A DNA stretch of 61,218 nucleotides from a virus. The DNA lies in the IMG/VR virus record IMGVR_UViG_3300017917_002198, positions 1-61,218 of that record. The stretch is one strand, 5' to 3'. The translations under genes were made by a program, and so were the position numbers. The notes beneath the pieces were generated by a model. That model was not told where the DNA came from. It worked only from the letters and a program-made list of their open reading frames with translations, and did no database searches. Shown piece after piece: positions 39,244 to 47,160 of the stretch; within the stretch, counting starts at the first letter, position 1; each line of letters opens with the position of its first letter.

Positions 39244-39618
39244 ATGATTAAATTAACTGACATAGCAAAAGAAATCCTTAACGAAGATCGTTGTAAACGC
39301 ATTGCTGATCGTCGTTACGACAAACCATCTGCTTATAAATCAGGTGCTATTGTTCGTTGTCGTAAAGGTGATATTTGGAAAAAACTAAACGAAAAACAAA
39401 AAGAAACACTTCGTACTTGGTTTAAACGTAAAGGAGCGCCGGGCAAAATAGGAGGGTGGGTTGACTGTAATACTTGTCGTAAAGTGGACGGTAAGACTAA
39501 ATGTAAAGCTTGCGGTAGACAAAAAGGTGAAACACGATCAAAATACCCATCATGTCGTCCAACACCGTCACAATGTTCAACTCCCGGCAAAGGCAAATCA
39601 TGGGGTAAAACAAAATAG
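39244..39618 (+). CDS. Tagged basic Cys-rich protein, 124 aa
   Basis: MIKLTDIAKEILNE (tag, Leu-Asn-Glu at 12-14), then a basic body (KPSAYKSGAIVRCRKGDIWK, DCNTCRKVDGKTKCKACGRQ) with a Cys-x2-Cys pair and another Cys-x2-Cys. The C-terminus is Lys/Gly/Ser-rich. This resembles small T4-like phage proteins with the AYKSGAIVRC motif. Likely head cargo that binds metal or DNA. Confidence 0.68.
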   Translation: MIKLTDIAKEILNEDRCKRIADRRYDKPSAYKSGAIVRCRKGDIWKKLNEKQKETLRTWFKRKGAPGKIGGWVDCNTCRKVDGKTKCKACGRQKGETRSKYPSCRPTPSQCSTPGKGKSWGKTK

Positions 39619-39619
39619 T

Positions 39620-39889
39620 ATGATATATACTGATGTTAATATAGAACAAAACGTAATAATACGTTGTTTTGATGAAAATATTGATCCGATTGAATTAAAG
39701 TGGCATAGAGATAATGAAGATAGATTAGTAGAAGCAATAGAACCTACAAACTGGTTAGTACAATTAGAAAATGAACTACCAGTAAATATGAATAAACCAA
39801 TATTTATACCAAAACATGTATGGCATCGTACTATAAAAGGTACGGGGTTTCTTAAAATTAAAATATTCAATGAAAAAATCACAACTTAA
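39620..39889 (+). CDS. Small cupin-like protein, 89 aa
   Basis: Start at MIYTDVNIEQNVIIRCFDEN (39620). An earlier in-frame ATG at 39461 lies inside the upstream gene in another frame. The sequence has LKWHRDNEDRLVEAIEPTN and IFIPKHVWHRTIKGTGFLKI, a small cupin pattern with His in both motifs. Metal or small-molecule binding is plausible. Its 3' end is repeated downstream of the next gene (see repeat). It overlaps the next gene by about 20 bases. Confidence 0.62.
   Translation: MIYTDVNIEQNVIIRCFDENIDPIELKWHRDNEDRLVEAIEPTNWLVQLENELPVNMNKPIFIPKHVWHRTIKGTGFLKIKIFNEKITT
39793..39871 (+). repeat. Imperfect direct repeat, left copy
   Basis: About 75 bases (AAAC-AATATTTATACCAAAA... ending TTAAAATTAAAAT) repeated at 40567-40643. 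A 32-base core, ATAAAAGG...TTAAAATTAAAAT, is identical. The left copy is the 3' end of the cupin-like gene. The right copy is an orphan. Confidence 0.85.
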
Positions 39890-40565
39890 ACAACTTATTA
39901 AAGAAGAAATACGTAAAGTATTAAATGAGGATAAAATTGCAGATCGTATTTTAGATAAAATAAATTCTCAAGGTATAAACTCTTTAACTAAATTGGAAAA
40001 AGACTACCTTAAAGATTTCTCCTTAGGAAAAACAAGTTTAATAAATCCGTATGATGAAAAAAATATTAGATTGGGTGAACAAAAATCTTTTTTATCATTT
40101 GTAAAGTCTAACTATGATGAAATTTTAGATTCTATTTTAAAGAATGATTTTGATAATGATATAATATCTTTCATTTACGCAACTAACATAGATAAACAAT
40201 ATTTAGTTACAGGAAAATGGAATAATTATATAGATGAAAAAACCTCTTTAGATTCTGTTGATATAACATATGGTGAAGAGGGAAAGAATACTCCTTTAGA
40301 TTTTAGTGAGGTTCTTGTATCTAAAGGAGAAGAAATAAAGTATGATGAATATTTAAAAGATAAAAACGTCCCCCAATCTACAACAAATATATTTAAATAT
40401 TTTGAAGAATATGGTGATCTTCGAAGCATAGTTATTTCTAATTATTCTACTAAAGATGTACCGAATATTTTCAGCAATCCTGGTATGGATCCTAATCTAA
40501 AATCTAAACTTATACCTAATATAAAATATAAAAATAAACCTATTTATTATAGAATAATAGATTAA
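39870..40565 (+). CDS. Helix-tagged protein, 231 aa
   Basis: Tag MKKSQLKQLIKEEIRKVLNE, one of the clearest copies, ends Leu-Asn-Glu. The body (KIADRILDKINSQGINSLTK, SFLSFVKSNYDEILDSILKN) is helical then beta and resembles no known family. The gene is bracketed by an imperfect 75-base direct repeat (39793-39871 and 40567-40643), as if the gene was inserted or duplicated there. Predicted head cargo. Confidence 0.68.
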   Translation: MKKSQLKQLIKEEIRKVLNEDKIADRILDKINSQGINSLTKLEKDYLKDFSLGKTSLINPYDEKNIRLGEQKSFLSFVKSNYDEILDSILKNDFDNDIISFIYATNIDKQYLVTGKWNNYIDEKTSLDSVDITYGEEGKNTPLDFSEVLVSKGEEIKYDEYLKDKNVPQSTTNIFKYFEEYGDLRSIVISNYSTKDVPNIFSNPGMDPNLKSKLIPNIKYKNKPIYYRIID

Positions 40566-40566
40566 T

Positions 40567-40643
40567 AAACTAATATTTATACCAAAATATATAACGTCGT
40601 ATTATAAAAGGTACGGGGTTTCTTAAAATTAAAATACAAAATG
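40567..40643 (+). repeat. Imperfect direct repeat, right copy
   Basis: Copy of the 3' end of the cupin-like gene, without its reading frame. It supplies the leader of the next tagged gene (ATG at 40641). Confidence 0.85.
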
Positions 40644-40823
40644 GTAAATAACAAATTAAAAGAAGTTCTTCGTAAGCTTGTAAAAGAAGCAATAAACAAA
40701 AAGAAACTAAACGAATTAGATCTACCAACAGATAATTGGAAGAAATTTGAAAAAATATACCAACAAGGATATATTAATGGATATAAAGATGCAACTATAG
40801 GTAAACCAAACAAATATAAATAA
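40641..40823 (+). CDS. Short helix-tagged protein, 60 aa
   Basis: MVNNKLKEVLRKLVKEAINK and KKLNE form a basic amphipathic helix with Leu-Asn-Glu at 23-25. The remaining 35 residues (DNWKKFEKIYQQGYINGYKD) are also helical. It is the shortest tagged protein in the window. Its start overlaps the orphan repeat. Confidence 0.62.
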   Translation: MVNNKLKEVLRKLVKEAINKKKLNELDLPTDNWKKFEKIYQQGYINGYKDATIGKPNKYK

Positions 40824-40834
40824 ATATAATAAAA

Positions 40835-41725
40835 ATGAATCTATCAGAAGTACGCGAAGTTATTCGCCAAGTAATAGCCGAAGTTAAAAAAGAAGGTAGT
40901 TTACCTAAAAGTGGTGGTAAACTAGTACACCTTAAAAAAGAATTAAACGGCTTAAGAAAAATGAAAGAATCCTTAGGTCAATATGCTATTAATGAAAATG
41001 GAGAAAACACATCATCATTTGTAGCTGAATATGCTCATATGCAAAAATTTGTTAATGAGTTAGAAAAAATTAAAGCAGCACATGCTAGATTATCTGAGAT
41101 GTTAGATAATCAAATTTCTGAAGTTGAGAGTAAAGTTGCTTCTGAAACTGAAAAGATTAAAGAAATGGTTGGTTTAATCGAAAAAGCTCCTGTTAAAGTT
41201 GCTAAAAAGAAAGAAAAAGAACTAACAAAGGCTAAACCACAATTAAAAGAAAATCTTGATTGTGAAGAGTGTCAATATGATTTTGAAGATAAAGTTAAAA
41301 AATATGTAGACGATAATCTTAACGTTGGTGAAAGTAATGTAACTCCTAGAGAAGCTAAAGATATAATTGATGCTATATTAGGTGAATTCAACTACACTGA
41401 CTATAAAAACAATGATGAAAAGCTTGAAAGCGATATAACAGATTGGATTAATACTTATTATGATGAAAAAGATTGGAATAGTGGTTCATTATCATCTAGA
41501 GGTTTAAGTTGGAGTGATTTTATAAAAGAAGCTAAAGCTAAGAAGAAAAAGCCATCGGCTGGTATGACTAAAAAGGAAAAATCAGCTGTAGCTACAAAAG
41601 CTCGTGCTGGTAAAGATATAGGTAAGAAAGGTAAAGGATTTGAAAAAGTAGCTGCTGCTGCTGGTGGTGGTGAAAAAGGTAAAAAAATAGCAGCTGCTGC
41701 TATGTGGAAAAACCAAGCAAAATAA
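40835..41725 (+). CDS. Helix-tagged basic head-type protein, 296 aa
   Basis: Tag MNLSEVREVIRQVIAE (Ile-Ala-Glu at 14-16). Next comes a long coiled coil (HLKKELNGLRKMKESLGQYA, EYAHMQKFVNELEKIKAAHA), a central acidic domain, and a Lys/Ala/Gly-rich basic tail (SAVATKARAGKDIGKKGKGF). The coiled-coil plus basic tail design suggests a protein that fills or organises the head and binds packaged DNA. No family is recognised. Confidence 0.65.
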   Translation: MNLSEVREVIRQVIAEVKKEGSLPKSGGKLVHLKKELNGLRKMKESLGQYAINENGENTSSFVAEYAHMQKFVNELEKIKAAHARLSEMLDNQISEVESKVASETEKIKEMVGLIEKAPVKVAKKKEKELTKAKPQLKENLDCEECQYDFEDKVKKYVDDNLNVGESNVTPREAKDIIDAILGEFNYTDYKNNDEKLESDITDWINTYYDEKDWNSGSLSSRGLSWSDFIKEAKAKKKKPSAGMTKKEKSAVATKARAGKDIGKKGKGFEKVAAAAGGGEKGKKIAAAAMWKNQAK

Positions 41726-41733
41726 ATATACAC

Positions 41734-42171
41734 ATGATTAAACTTATTAATCTTATAGAAAAAAAGATGACTCCTACTCAAAAAAAGAAACGGGGTAAAA
41801 TTTTTGATAAATTAGTAGCTGGAGGAATGGCTAAAGATAAAGCCGGTGCTATTGCTACTACTAAAGCAATGAAAGAAATAAGATTTACCAGTAAATATAA
41901 TGATAACCCTAAATTAAAAGGTAAACAAAAAACCTTACCAGACGAGTTACAAGCTCAACTTGTAAAAGAAGATGACCATGAAGTAGCTATGGCACAAGCT
42001 AGTTTAAAATCCATTATTAAATCAGCAACCACTTTACTAAATAAATTAGGTAACCAAGAACGTAACATCCCCGGTTGGATTCAAGATCATATTACTAATG
42101 CTGAGAATTATATTGACCAAGCTGCTCAAGGATTTCATGAGTTAGGAGATAATGAAATGGATAAATATTAA
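41734..42171 (+). CDS. Tagged protein with conserved phage C-terminal domain, 145 aa
   Basis: Start at MIKLINLIEKKMTPTQKKKR (41734). An in-frame ATG at 41704 lies within the preceding gene. The tag MIKLINLIE is near-identical to that of the ART-like protein at 30020. The C-terminal 55 residues (HEVAMAQASLKSIIKSATTL, then NIPGWIQDHITNAENYIDQA) match a domain I recognise from T4-like phages, of unknown role. Predicted head cargo. Confidence 0.67.
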   Translation: MIKLINLIEKKMTPTQKKKRGKIFDKLVAGGMAKDKAGAIATTKAMKEIRFTSKYNDNPKLKGKQKTLPDELQAQLVKEDDHEVAMAQASLKSIIKSATTLLNKLGNQERNIPGWIQDHITNAENYIDQAAQGFHELGDNEMDKY

Positions 42172-42173
42172 CA

Positions 42174-42758
42174 ATGAATAAAAAACTATTATTGGAAAAA
42201 TACGTTAAAGTTGCAGTACGTAAAGCTCTTCAAGAACAAGAAGAAAAAGAAAAACGTGCTACACAAGCTATGTATTTAGTATATCGTTTTCCTAAATTAA
42301 AAGAAGTAATGATCGACCTAATGTCTCCGGCATTTGGTCGATTTATTTCTGATATTGAAATAGTTGCCCCTAAACCAACTACATTTTCCATTAAACTAAT
42401 TAATAATGAAGATTTTACTATTATATATAATGGAAAAGGTACATATACAGCTAAAGTAGCAGGTAAACGATATAATATTCAAAATTTAGGTGAACTAGAA
42501 AGAGCGTCACAAGGCATATCAGATTTATTAGAATTAAACTATTCAATTGATGAAAAAACATCAGAAATTGAAACTAATACACCTGATGCTGGAGCTGAAG
42601 CATTTAACGCTGTAACTGGAGCTCCATCAGCTGAAATACCAGGTGGAGAACCTGCTGCACCTACTGCACCTACTGCACCTACTGCACCTCCTACAGAAAC
42701 ACCGGCTGGAGCTGAAACACCAGCGGCGCCTGAAGAAGAAACACCTGCTGAAGCTTAA
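42174..42758 (+). CDS. Tagged protein with Pro/Ala/Thr-rich tail, 194 aa
   Basis: Tag MNKKLLLEKYVKVAVRKALQ ends Leu-Gln-Glu. A central alpha/beta domain (PKLKEVMIDLMSPAFGRF, TFSIKLINNEDFTIIYNGKG) is followed by a Pro-Ala-Thr-Glu tail with APT repeats (about 160-194), probably unstructured. Function unknown. It precedes a small acidic protein with which it may be co-expressed. Confidence 0.62.
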   Translation: MNKKLLLEKYVKVAVRKALQEQEEKEKRATQAMYLVYRFPKLKEVMIDLMSPAFGRFISDIEIVAPKPTTFSIKLINNEDFTIIYNGKGTYTAKVAGKRYNIQNLGELERASQGISDLLELNYSIDEKTSEIETNTPDAGAEAFNAVTGAPSAEIPGGEPAAPTAPTAPTAPPTETPAGAETPAAPEEETPAEA

Positions 42759-42769
42759 ATAAAATAACA

Positions 42770-42991
42770 ATGAATAGAAGCATATTAGATGAAATTAAAG
42801 CTATTAATATTAAAATAGGAGATACATTCACTGTATCTAATAGCATAGGTAAATTTAACGAAGGCGACAAAGTCACTGTAGATGATGTACGTTCCTTTGG
42901 TAACGATATTGAATTACATTTATCTAATGAAGAAGGTGATAAAGATACCTTCTATTTAGATCGAGATGATGATTTTGGGGATTTGGCTTAG
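42770..42991 (+). CDS. Small beta-barrel-like protein, 73 aa
   Basis: MNRSILDEIKAINIKIGDTF followed by TVSNSIGKFNEGDKVTVDDV, then a pattern of alternating strands (ELHLSNEEGDKDTFYLDRDD) gives an SH3-like small beta barrel. A short N-terminal helix could be a tag (Leu-Asp-Glu at 5-7), but it is weak. Function unknown. Confidence 0.6.
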   Translation: MNRSILDEIKAINIKIGDTFTVSNSIGKFNEGDKVTVDDVRSFGNDIELHLSNEEGDKDTFYLDRDDDFGDLA

Positions 42992-43034
42992 TTAAATCTC
43001 TTTTGTATCTTCATCCCTAACTTAATAAAACAAT

Positions 43035-43796
43035 ATGAGTAAAATTAAAAGGTTATTTTTTGATATTGAAACAAGTCCAAACATTGGTTTGTTTTGGACT
43101 GCCGGTTACAGATTATCAATTAGTCCTGAAAACATAATTAAAGAAAGAGCTATTATATGTATTTGCTATAAATGGGCAGGTGACGATAAAGTATATTCTT
43201 TAAGCTGGGATAAAAACCAAGATGATAAAAAATTATTAGAACAGTTTATAAAAGTAGCTAATGAAGCAGATGAATTAATAGGTCACAATGGTGATCGATT
43301 TGATTTACCTTGGATTAGAACTAGGTGCCTATACCACAGAATACCAGTATTTCCTACATACACTACATTAGATACATTAAAAAACGCTCGTTCTAAATTT
43401 AAATTTAACAGCAACAAATTAGATTACATTGCTAAATTTTTAGGCATTGGTGCTAAAATTAAAACAGGTTATGACTTGTGGAAAAAAGTAGTGCTGGATA
43501 AAGACCAAGAAGCATTAGATAGCATGATAGAATATTGTAAAAATGACGTATTAATACTTGAACAAGTATATAATGAAATGTCAAATTACATTCCTGCTAA
43601 AACACACCATGGTGTAGCTAACGGAGGCGAAAAATATTCATGTCCTAAATGTGCATCAGAAGACATGAGATTTTCACAAAAACGATATACAGCATCAGGA
43701 ACACCAAGAATTCAACTACAATGTAAAAATTGTCACACCTATCACACAGTTTCTAACAGAATATATGAAACTAAGTTAGCTAGTGATCCCCTTTAA
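43035..43796 (+). CDS. DEDDy 3'-5' exonuclease with zinc ribbon, 253 aa
   Basis: RNase H-fold exonuclease: motif I FFDIETS with D10 and E12, motif II HNGDRFDLPW with D90, motif III YCKNDVLIL with Y165 and D171. These are the DEDD residues of proofreading-type enzymes. The C-terminal part is a zinc ribbon (CPKC about 208, CKNC about 231). Likely acts in replication, repair or degradation of nucleic acid. Confidence 0.86.
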   Translation: MSKIKRLFFDIETSPNIGLFWTAGYRLSISPENIIKERAIICICYKWAGDDKVYSLSWDKNQDDKKLLEQFIKVANEADELIGHNGDRFDLPWIRTRCLYHRIPVFPTYTTLDTLKNARSKFKFNSNKLDYIAKFLGIGAKIKTGYDLWKKVVLDKDQEALDSMIEYCKNDVLILEQVYNEMSNYIPAKTHHGVANGGEKYSCPKCASEDMRFSQKRYTASGTPRIQLQCKNCHTYHTVSNRIYETKLASDPL

Positions 43797-43806
43797 TATA
43801 TTTATA
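43797..43806 (+). promoter_or_regulatory. Late-type promoter motif
   Basis: TATATTTATA directly after the exonuclease gene, 16 bases before the ATG at 43823. Confidence 0.58.
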
Positions 43807-43822
43807 CGTAAACATATACTAG

Positions 43823-44257
43823 ATGTATTTAATAAAAGAGGCTAAACGTTGGCAAAAATTAGCTGGTATCTTAAAAGAAGCAGACGAGGATGAACAAGCC
43901 GTGCCTGATTCTGAAATACCAGATGAAGTAAAGCCAGATAGTAACGCGAATACTCCTGAAGAACCATCTGGTACTATATCAAAGGATAAAGCTAAGGAAT
44001 TAATTAAAAATACTAAAGGTAAATTCTTCACAGTAACATTTACTAAAAAAGATGGTACAACACGTGTAATGAATGCTCGTTTAGGAGTTAAAGCTTATCT
44101 TAAAGGTGGAGAACTACCGTATAATCCAGAAGCTAAAGGATTAATACCAGTATGGGATCCTAAAGCTAAGAGTGGTAGCGATTCAGGATATAGAATGATT
44201 AATGTTAACACAATTAATAATTTAAAAATAGGAAACAACGTTTACAAAGTACAATAA
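43823..44257 (+). CDS. Tagged protein with SH3-like domain, 144 aa
   Basis: The tag AKRWQKLAGILKE (Leu-Lys-Glu at 17-19) resembles the scaffold C-terminus. An acidic Pro-rich linker follows (DEVKPDSNANTPEEPSG), then an SH3-like beta barrel (KGKFFTVTFTKKDGTTRVMN, LGVKAYLKGGELPYN, NNLKIGNNVYKV) common in phages. Predicted head cargo. Confidence 0.7.
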   Translation: MYLIKEAKRWQKLAGILKEADEDEQAVPDSEIPDEVKPDSNANTPEEPSGTISKDKAKELIKNTKGKFFTVTFTKKDGTTRVMNARLGVKAYLKGGELPYNPEAKGLIPVWDPKAKSGSDSGYRMINVNTINNLKIGNNVYKVQ

Positions 44258-44274
44258 AACAAATAAAACCCAAA

Positions 44275-44724
44275 ATGAAAAAACAAATAATCGAAACAAA
44301 AAGATTACAGCTATTAGCTGGTATGATCAACGAATCTCAGTTCAACGAAGCTGAAGAAATGTATGAAATGGCTCGTACAGCAGGTACTGGTGGTGCATAC
44401 ACTATTACTCCTGAAGGTGAAGCATTATTAAGAAATTTAAAAGCTGGTGGTTCTTTACCTATGGGTATTGGAATTAAACATCTTGATATTTTAAAATACT
44501 TATATCTTGCTAAAAAAGATGGTAGAAGAGTACAAAAATTTGACTATGCTGCATCAATTGGTAAATTACAACCAGATGTTAATAAATTCTTTAATCAATT
44601 AGAAGAACAAGGTCTTGTAAGTAGAATTGCATACACAACTGGAACTAGTACAGGTGGATCTAAAGCTGGAAAATCAGTAGATGATATCTTAGCTGATTTC
44701 GAAATGGATGATGAAGAAATGTAA
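44275..44724 (+). CDS. Tagged protein, possible winged-helix, 149 aa
   Basis: Tag KRLQLLAGMINE (Ile-Asn-Glu at 18-20) of the LAG type, then a helical domain (HLDILKYLYLAKKDGRRVQK, VNKFFNQLEEQGLVSRIAYT) with a helix-turn-helix/wing pattern, and an acidic end. It may bind DNA in the head or the host. Ends before a terminator hairpin. Confidence 0.62.
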   Translation: MKKQIIETKRLQLLAGMINESQFNEAEEMYEMARTAGTGGAYTITPEGEALLRNLKAGGSLPMGIGIKHLDILKYLYLAKKDGRRVQKFDYAASIGKLQPDVNKFFNQLEEQGLVSRIAYTTGTSTGGSKAGKSVDDILADFEMDDEEM

Positions 44725-44753
44725 TTAAATTTAATAAACATCAAATGTAAATT

Positions 44754-44780
44754 AATAGCTCACTATAAACGTGAGCTATT
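44754..44780 (+). terminator. Intrinsic terminator
   Basis: AATAGCTCAC (44754-44763), loop TATAAAC, GTGAGCTATT (44771-44780): 10-bp stem followed by TTATATTTAT, which contains the next promoter motif. Confidence 0.82.
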
Positions 44781-44781
44781 T

Positions 44782-44790
44782 TATATTTAT
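44782..44790 (+). promoter_or_regulatory. Late-type motif overlapping a start codon
   Basis: TATATTTAT whose last two bases are the A and T of the ATG at 44789, so a leaderless message would be needed. Confidence 0.4.
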
Positions 44791-44935
44791 GATTGAAATA
44801 AAATATAAAAATTTTAAACAAATAGAAAAACAACTACTACAACGTAAATTTATTGCTAGTAAACAATTCTACGACCCAGACAAGGTTATATTTGGTTATG
44901 TTTTATATAAATTGAAGCCTAGTGATATAGATTAA
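44789..44935 (+). CDS. Small basic protein, 48 aa
   Basis: Begins MIEIKYKNFKQIEKQLLQRK and ends YVLYKLKPSDID. An alternating beta segment is at the end (VIFGYVLYKLK). No family is recognised. The start is at the late-motif edge after a terminator; it has no other in-frame start. Confidence 0.5.
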   Translation: MIEIKYKNFKQIEKQLLQRKFIASKQFYDPDKVIFGYVLYKLKPSDID

Positions 44936-44945
44936 ATATTTTTTA

Positions 44946-44970
44946 AGGCAAGATAAAGTTCGTATATTTA
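44946..44970 (+). promoter_or_regulatory. Middle-type promoter before denV
   Basis: AGGCAAGAT from 44946 and TATATTTA at 44963-44970. A close relative of the early cassette without GGTAGT. Confidence 0.55.
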
Positions 44971-44988
44971 GGTGTTTAATTTAATTAT

Positions 44989-45351
44989 ATGACAAGAATA
45001 AATGTTGCGATCCCCCCAAAAGAACTAACAAATAAACATTTGTTAGCTGAACACCGTGAAATGAAACGTATACCTAATGTTGTATCTAGAGGTAGATATA
45101 ATATGAAGAGTGTACCACCTAAGTTTACATTAGGTAAAGGCCATGTTGCCTTTTTCTATGATAAATTAGGCTATTTAAAAAACAGATATGAAGAAGTGTA
45201 TGCTGAATGTAAAGCAAGAGAATTCAATGTAGCTTACTATGGTAATGCTTGGGAAACAGTACCACAACATCTAATGGGTGATTATACACCAACTATAGAA
45301 GATGAACAAATTATCAGACAACGTATAAATGAAAGACTAAATGCAAAGTAA
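44989..45351 (+). CDS. denV: Pyrimidine-dimer DNA glycosylase (endonuclease V type)
   Basis: 120 aa, close to the T4 DenV pattern: MTRINVAIPPKELTNKHLLA-EHREMKRIPN, then KFTLGKGHVAFFYDKLGYLK and RYEEVYAECKAREFNVAYYG. Thr2 (catalytic amine after Met removal), Arg3, the His17-Leu-Leu-Ala-Glu block and Glu24, which corresponds to the catalytic Glu of T4 DenV, are present. It cuts UV-induced cyclobutane dimers by glycosylase/lyase action. It lacks the last 18 or so residues of T4 DenV. Start of a gene block with the flavoprotein. Confidence 0.9.
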   Translation: MTRINVAIPPKELTNKHLLAEHREMKRIPNVVSRGRYNMKSVPPKFTLGKGHVAFFYDKLGYLKNRYEEVYAECKAREFNVAYYGNAWETVPQHLMGDYTPTIEDEQIIRQRINERLNAK

Positions 45352-46690
45352 AAAAATTGTAATTGTTGGAGCAGGAGTATCGGGTATATGTGCTGCGACT
45401 AAATTAGTGGATAATGGGTATCCTGGTGAGCTAATAACAGTTATTGATAAAGGTAATGATCCACATAATCGTTTACCTGAAGAAGTAATGACTGGTATGT
45501 TAGGAGCTGGTGGTTGGAGTGATGGTAAATTAACCTATCACACTGCTATTGGTGGTCAATTATCTAAATATTGTGGTGAAGAAAAAGCAATGGAGCTAAT
45601 GAAACAAGTAGTAGATAATTTTACTAGATTTCACCCTAAACCAGATGAAATATTCTTATCTAATCCACAAGAAGAACCTGAATTTATTAAGCCATATTTT
45701 GGTTTGAGAATGTTTCCAGTATGGCATATTGGTTCAAATTTCTTACACGAGATCGCTAAGAATTGGTATCAATATTTATTAGATAAAGGTGTTAAATTTA
45801 TATGGAATACACCTGTAGAAGATATTGACTTTCATTACCAACAAGTAGTATGTTTAAATCAAAAACATGATGCTCCTTACACTATTGAATATGATGAATT
45901 AATATTCGCAGTAGGTAAATCAGGTATTGATTTTGCACAACAACTATCTAATAATTATAAATTACCAACTGAACCTAAATCAGTACAAATAGGAGCTCGT
46001 TTTGAAGCACCACAAAAATATTTCCAGAAACTAATTGATGTATCATACGATTTTAAATTATATCAAAAATTTGAAAATGTATCTATACGTTCGTTTTGTA
46101 CTAACAATAACGCTGCTTATGTAGCTGTAGAAGAAACATATGGTGATATCACATATAATGGTCATGCTAAAAAAGGTGATGAATTTAGAAATGATATGAC
46201 TAATTTTGGTATCTTAATGGAAATTAAAGGTATTGAAAATCCATTTGAATGGAGTAGAAAAGTTGTTTCTAGATTACAAAAAGAAGGTAAGGGATTATAT
46301 TATAGTCCGTCTCGTAAAGCTGGTATTACATCTGAAGGTGAAATTATTAAAAGCTATTCTATATCTGATACATATGAAGTAGCAGAGGCTATGGGATCTT
46401 ATTGGTATTATATTGAATGCTTTATTAAAGATATGGATAAAGTGTTTAACTTTGGAGATGATTATGGAATATATATTCCTGAAGTAAAATACCTATCACC
46501 AGAACCATTAGTAAATTACAATGATTTATCATTAACTGAGTATTCTAATGTACACTTTGTAGGTGACGCGTTATCAGCTAGAGGCATTACAGTATCAGGA
46601 GCTCACGGCATTTATGTTGCTGAAGCAATAATTAGAGAAAATGCATTAGAACAAATAGCACAACAATCACAAAAATTAAACTTATATTAA
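45341..46690 (+). CDS. FAD-dependent dehydrogenase-like flavoprotein, 449 aa
   Basis: N-terminal Rossmann/FAD motif IVIVGAGVSG (G10-x-G12-x2-G15), with ATKLVDNGYPG after it. Middle ELIFAVGKSGIDFAQQL and C-terminal HFVGDALSARGITVSGAHGI are the second FAD contact regions of COG2509-type dehydrogenases. There is no signal peptide or membrane span. It overlaps denV by 11 bases. Substrate unknown. Such a flavoprotein is unusual in phages and may be an auxiliary metabolic or tRNA/DNA-modification enzyme. Confidence 0.8.
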   Translation: MQSKKIVIVGAGVSGICAATKLVDNGYPGELITVIDKGNDPHNRLPEEVMTGMLGAGGWSDGKLTYHTAIGGQLSKYCGEEKAMELMKQVVDNFTRFHPKPDEIFLSNPQEEPEFIKPYFGLRMFPVWHIGSNFLHEIAKNWYQYLLDKGVKFIWNTPVEDIDFHYQQVVCLNQKHDAPYTIEYDELIFAVGKSGIDFAQQLSNNYKLPTEPKSVQIGARFEAPQKYFQKLIDVSYDFKLYQKFENVSIRSFCTNNNAAYVAVEETYGDITYNGHAKKGDEFRNDMTNFGILMEIKGIENPFEWSRKVVSRLQKEGKGLYYSPSRKAGITSEGEIIKSYSISDTYEVAEAMGSYWYYIECFIKDMDKVFNFGDDYGIYIPEVKYLSPEPLVNYNDLSLTEYSNVHFVGDALSARGITVSGAHGIYVAEAIIRENALEQIAQQSQKLNLY

Positions 46691-46691
46691 T

Positions 46692-46928
46692 ATGTCAGAA
46701 ACAAAAAAGTTAAAAACAGCGGACAAAACTGTAGTATACCATTTAAATGGTAAAATGCATAATTGGGATGGCCCAGCGTATATCCCTCAAGGTAATAAAA
46801 GAGCAGCTGAATATTATTTATTTGGAATAAAATATTCAAAAGATCAATGGGAGTTTTTTAAGAAAGATACTAACGGTGTACCATGGCATAAAACGGCAGC
46901 AGCTAAAGCAGCAGGAGCTAGAGTATAA
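46692..46928 (+). CDS. Small MORN-like phage protein, 78 aa
   Basis: One base after the flavoprotein stop. YHLNGKMHNWDGPAYIPQGN and AAEYYLFGIKYSKDQWEFFK are the N-G-K-x-H-x-x-D-G-P-A pattern and Tyr/Trp-rich strand pair seen in many short phage proteins of unknown role. Basic, Ala-rich end. Function unknown. Confidence 0.68.
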   Translation: MSETKKLKTADKTVVYHLNGKMHNWDGPAYIPQGNKRAAEYYLFGIKYSKDQWEFFKKDTNGVPWHKTAAAKAAGARV

Positions 46929-46952
46929 GGCAAAATAATTTATTATATTTAA
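46928..46952 (+). promoter_or_regulatory. Middle-type promoter
   Basis: AAGGCAAAAT (46928-46937) and TATATTTA at 46945-46952, spacing as in the early cassettes. It drives the gene at 46956. Confidence 0.58.
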
Positions 46953-46955
46953 TAT

Positions 46956-47159
46956 ATGAAATTTCAACGTACATACGAAGATGAAAATATGATTGAAGTT
47001 TGGTCATTCGATACTGACAGGTTTCCCAATGGACCTGTCAGTGTTGATATAAAATATAAAAACAACTTCGATAAAAGTTGGAGTAAAATTCAAAAAGAAG
47101 CTAAAAACGATCGTCGAGCAGCACGTGAAATGAAGAAAATAAATAACAAATATAAATAG
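46956..47159 (+). CDS. Small protein of unknown function, 67 aa
   Basis: Begins MKFQRTYEDENMIEVWSFDT and has a DRFPNGPVSVDIKYKNNFDK segment, then a Lys/Arg-rich helical end. The pattern suggests a small beta domain and basic tail. It directly precedes the P-loop kinase gene. No family is recognised. Confidence 0.65.
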   Translation: MKFQRTYEDENMIEVWSFDTDRFPNGPVSVDIKYKNNFDKSWSKIQKEAKNDRRAAREMKKINNKYK

Positions 47160-47160
47160 T

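Noticed and set aside
39461-39619. N-terminal extension of the cupin-like gene
   Set aside because: The extension lies inside the 39244-39618 gene in another frame and has low-complexity, shadow-like sequence. The ATG at 39620 follows directly on the upstream stop.
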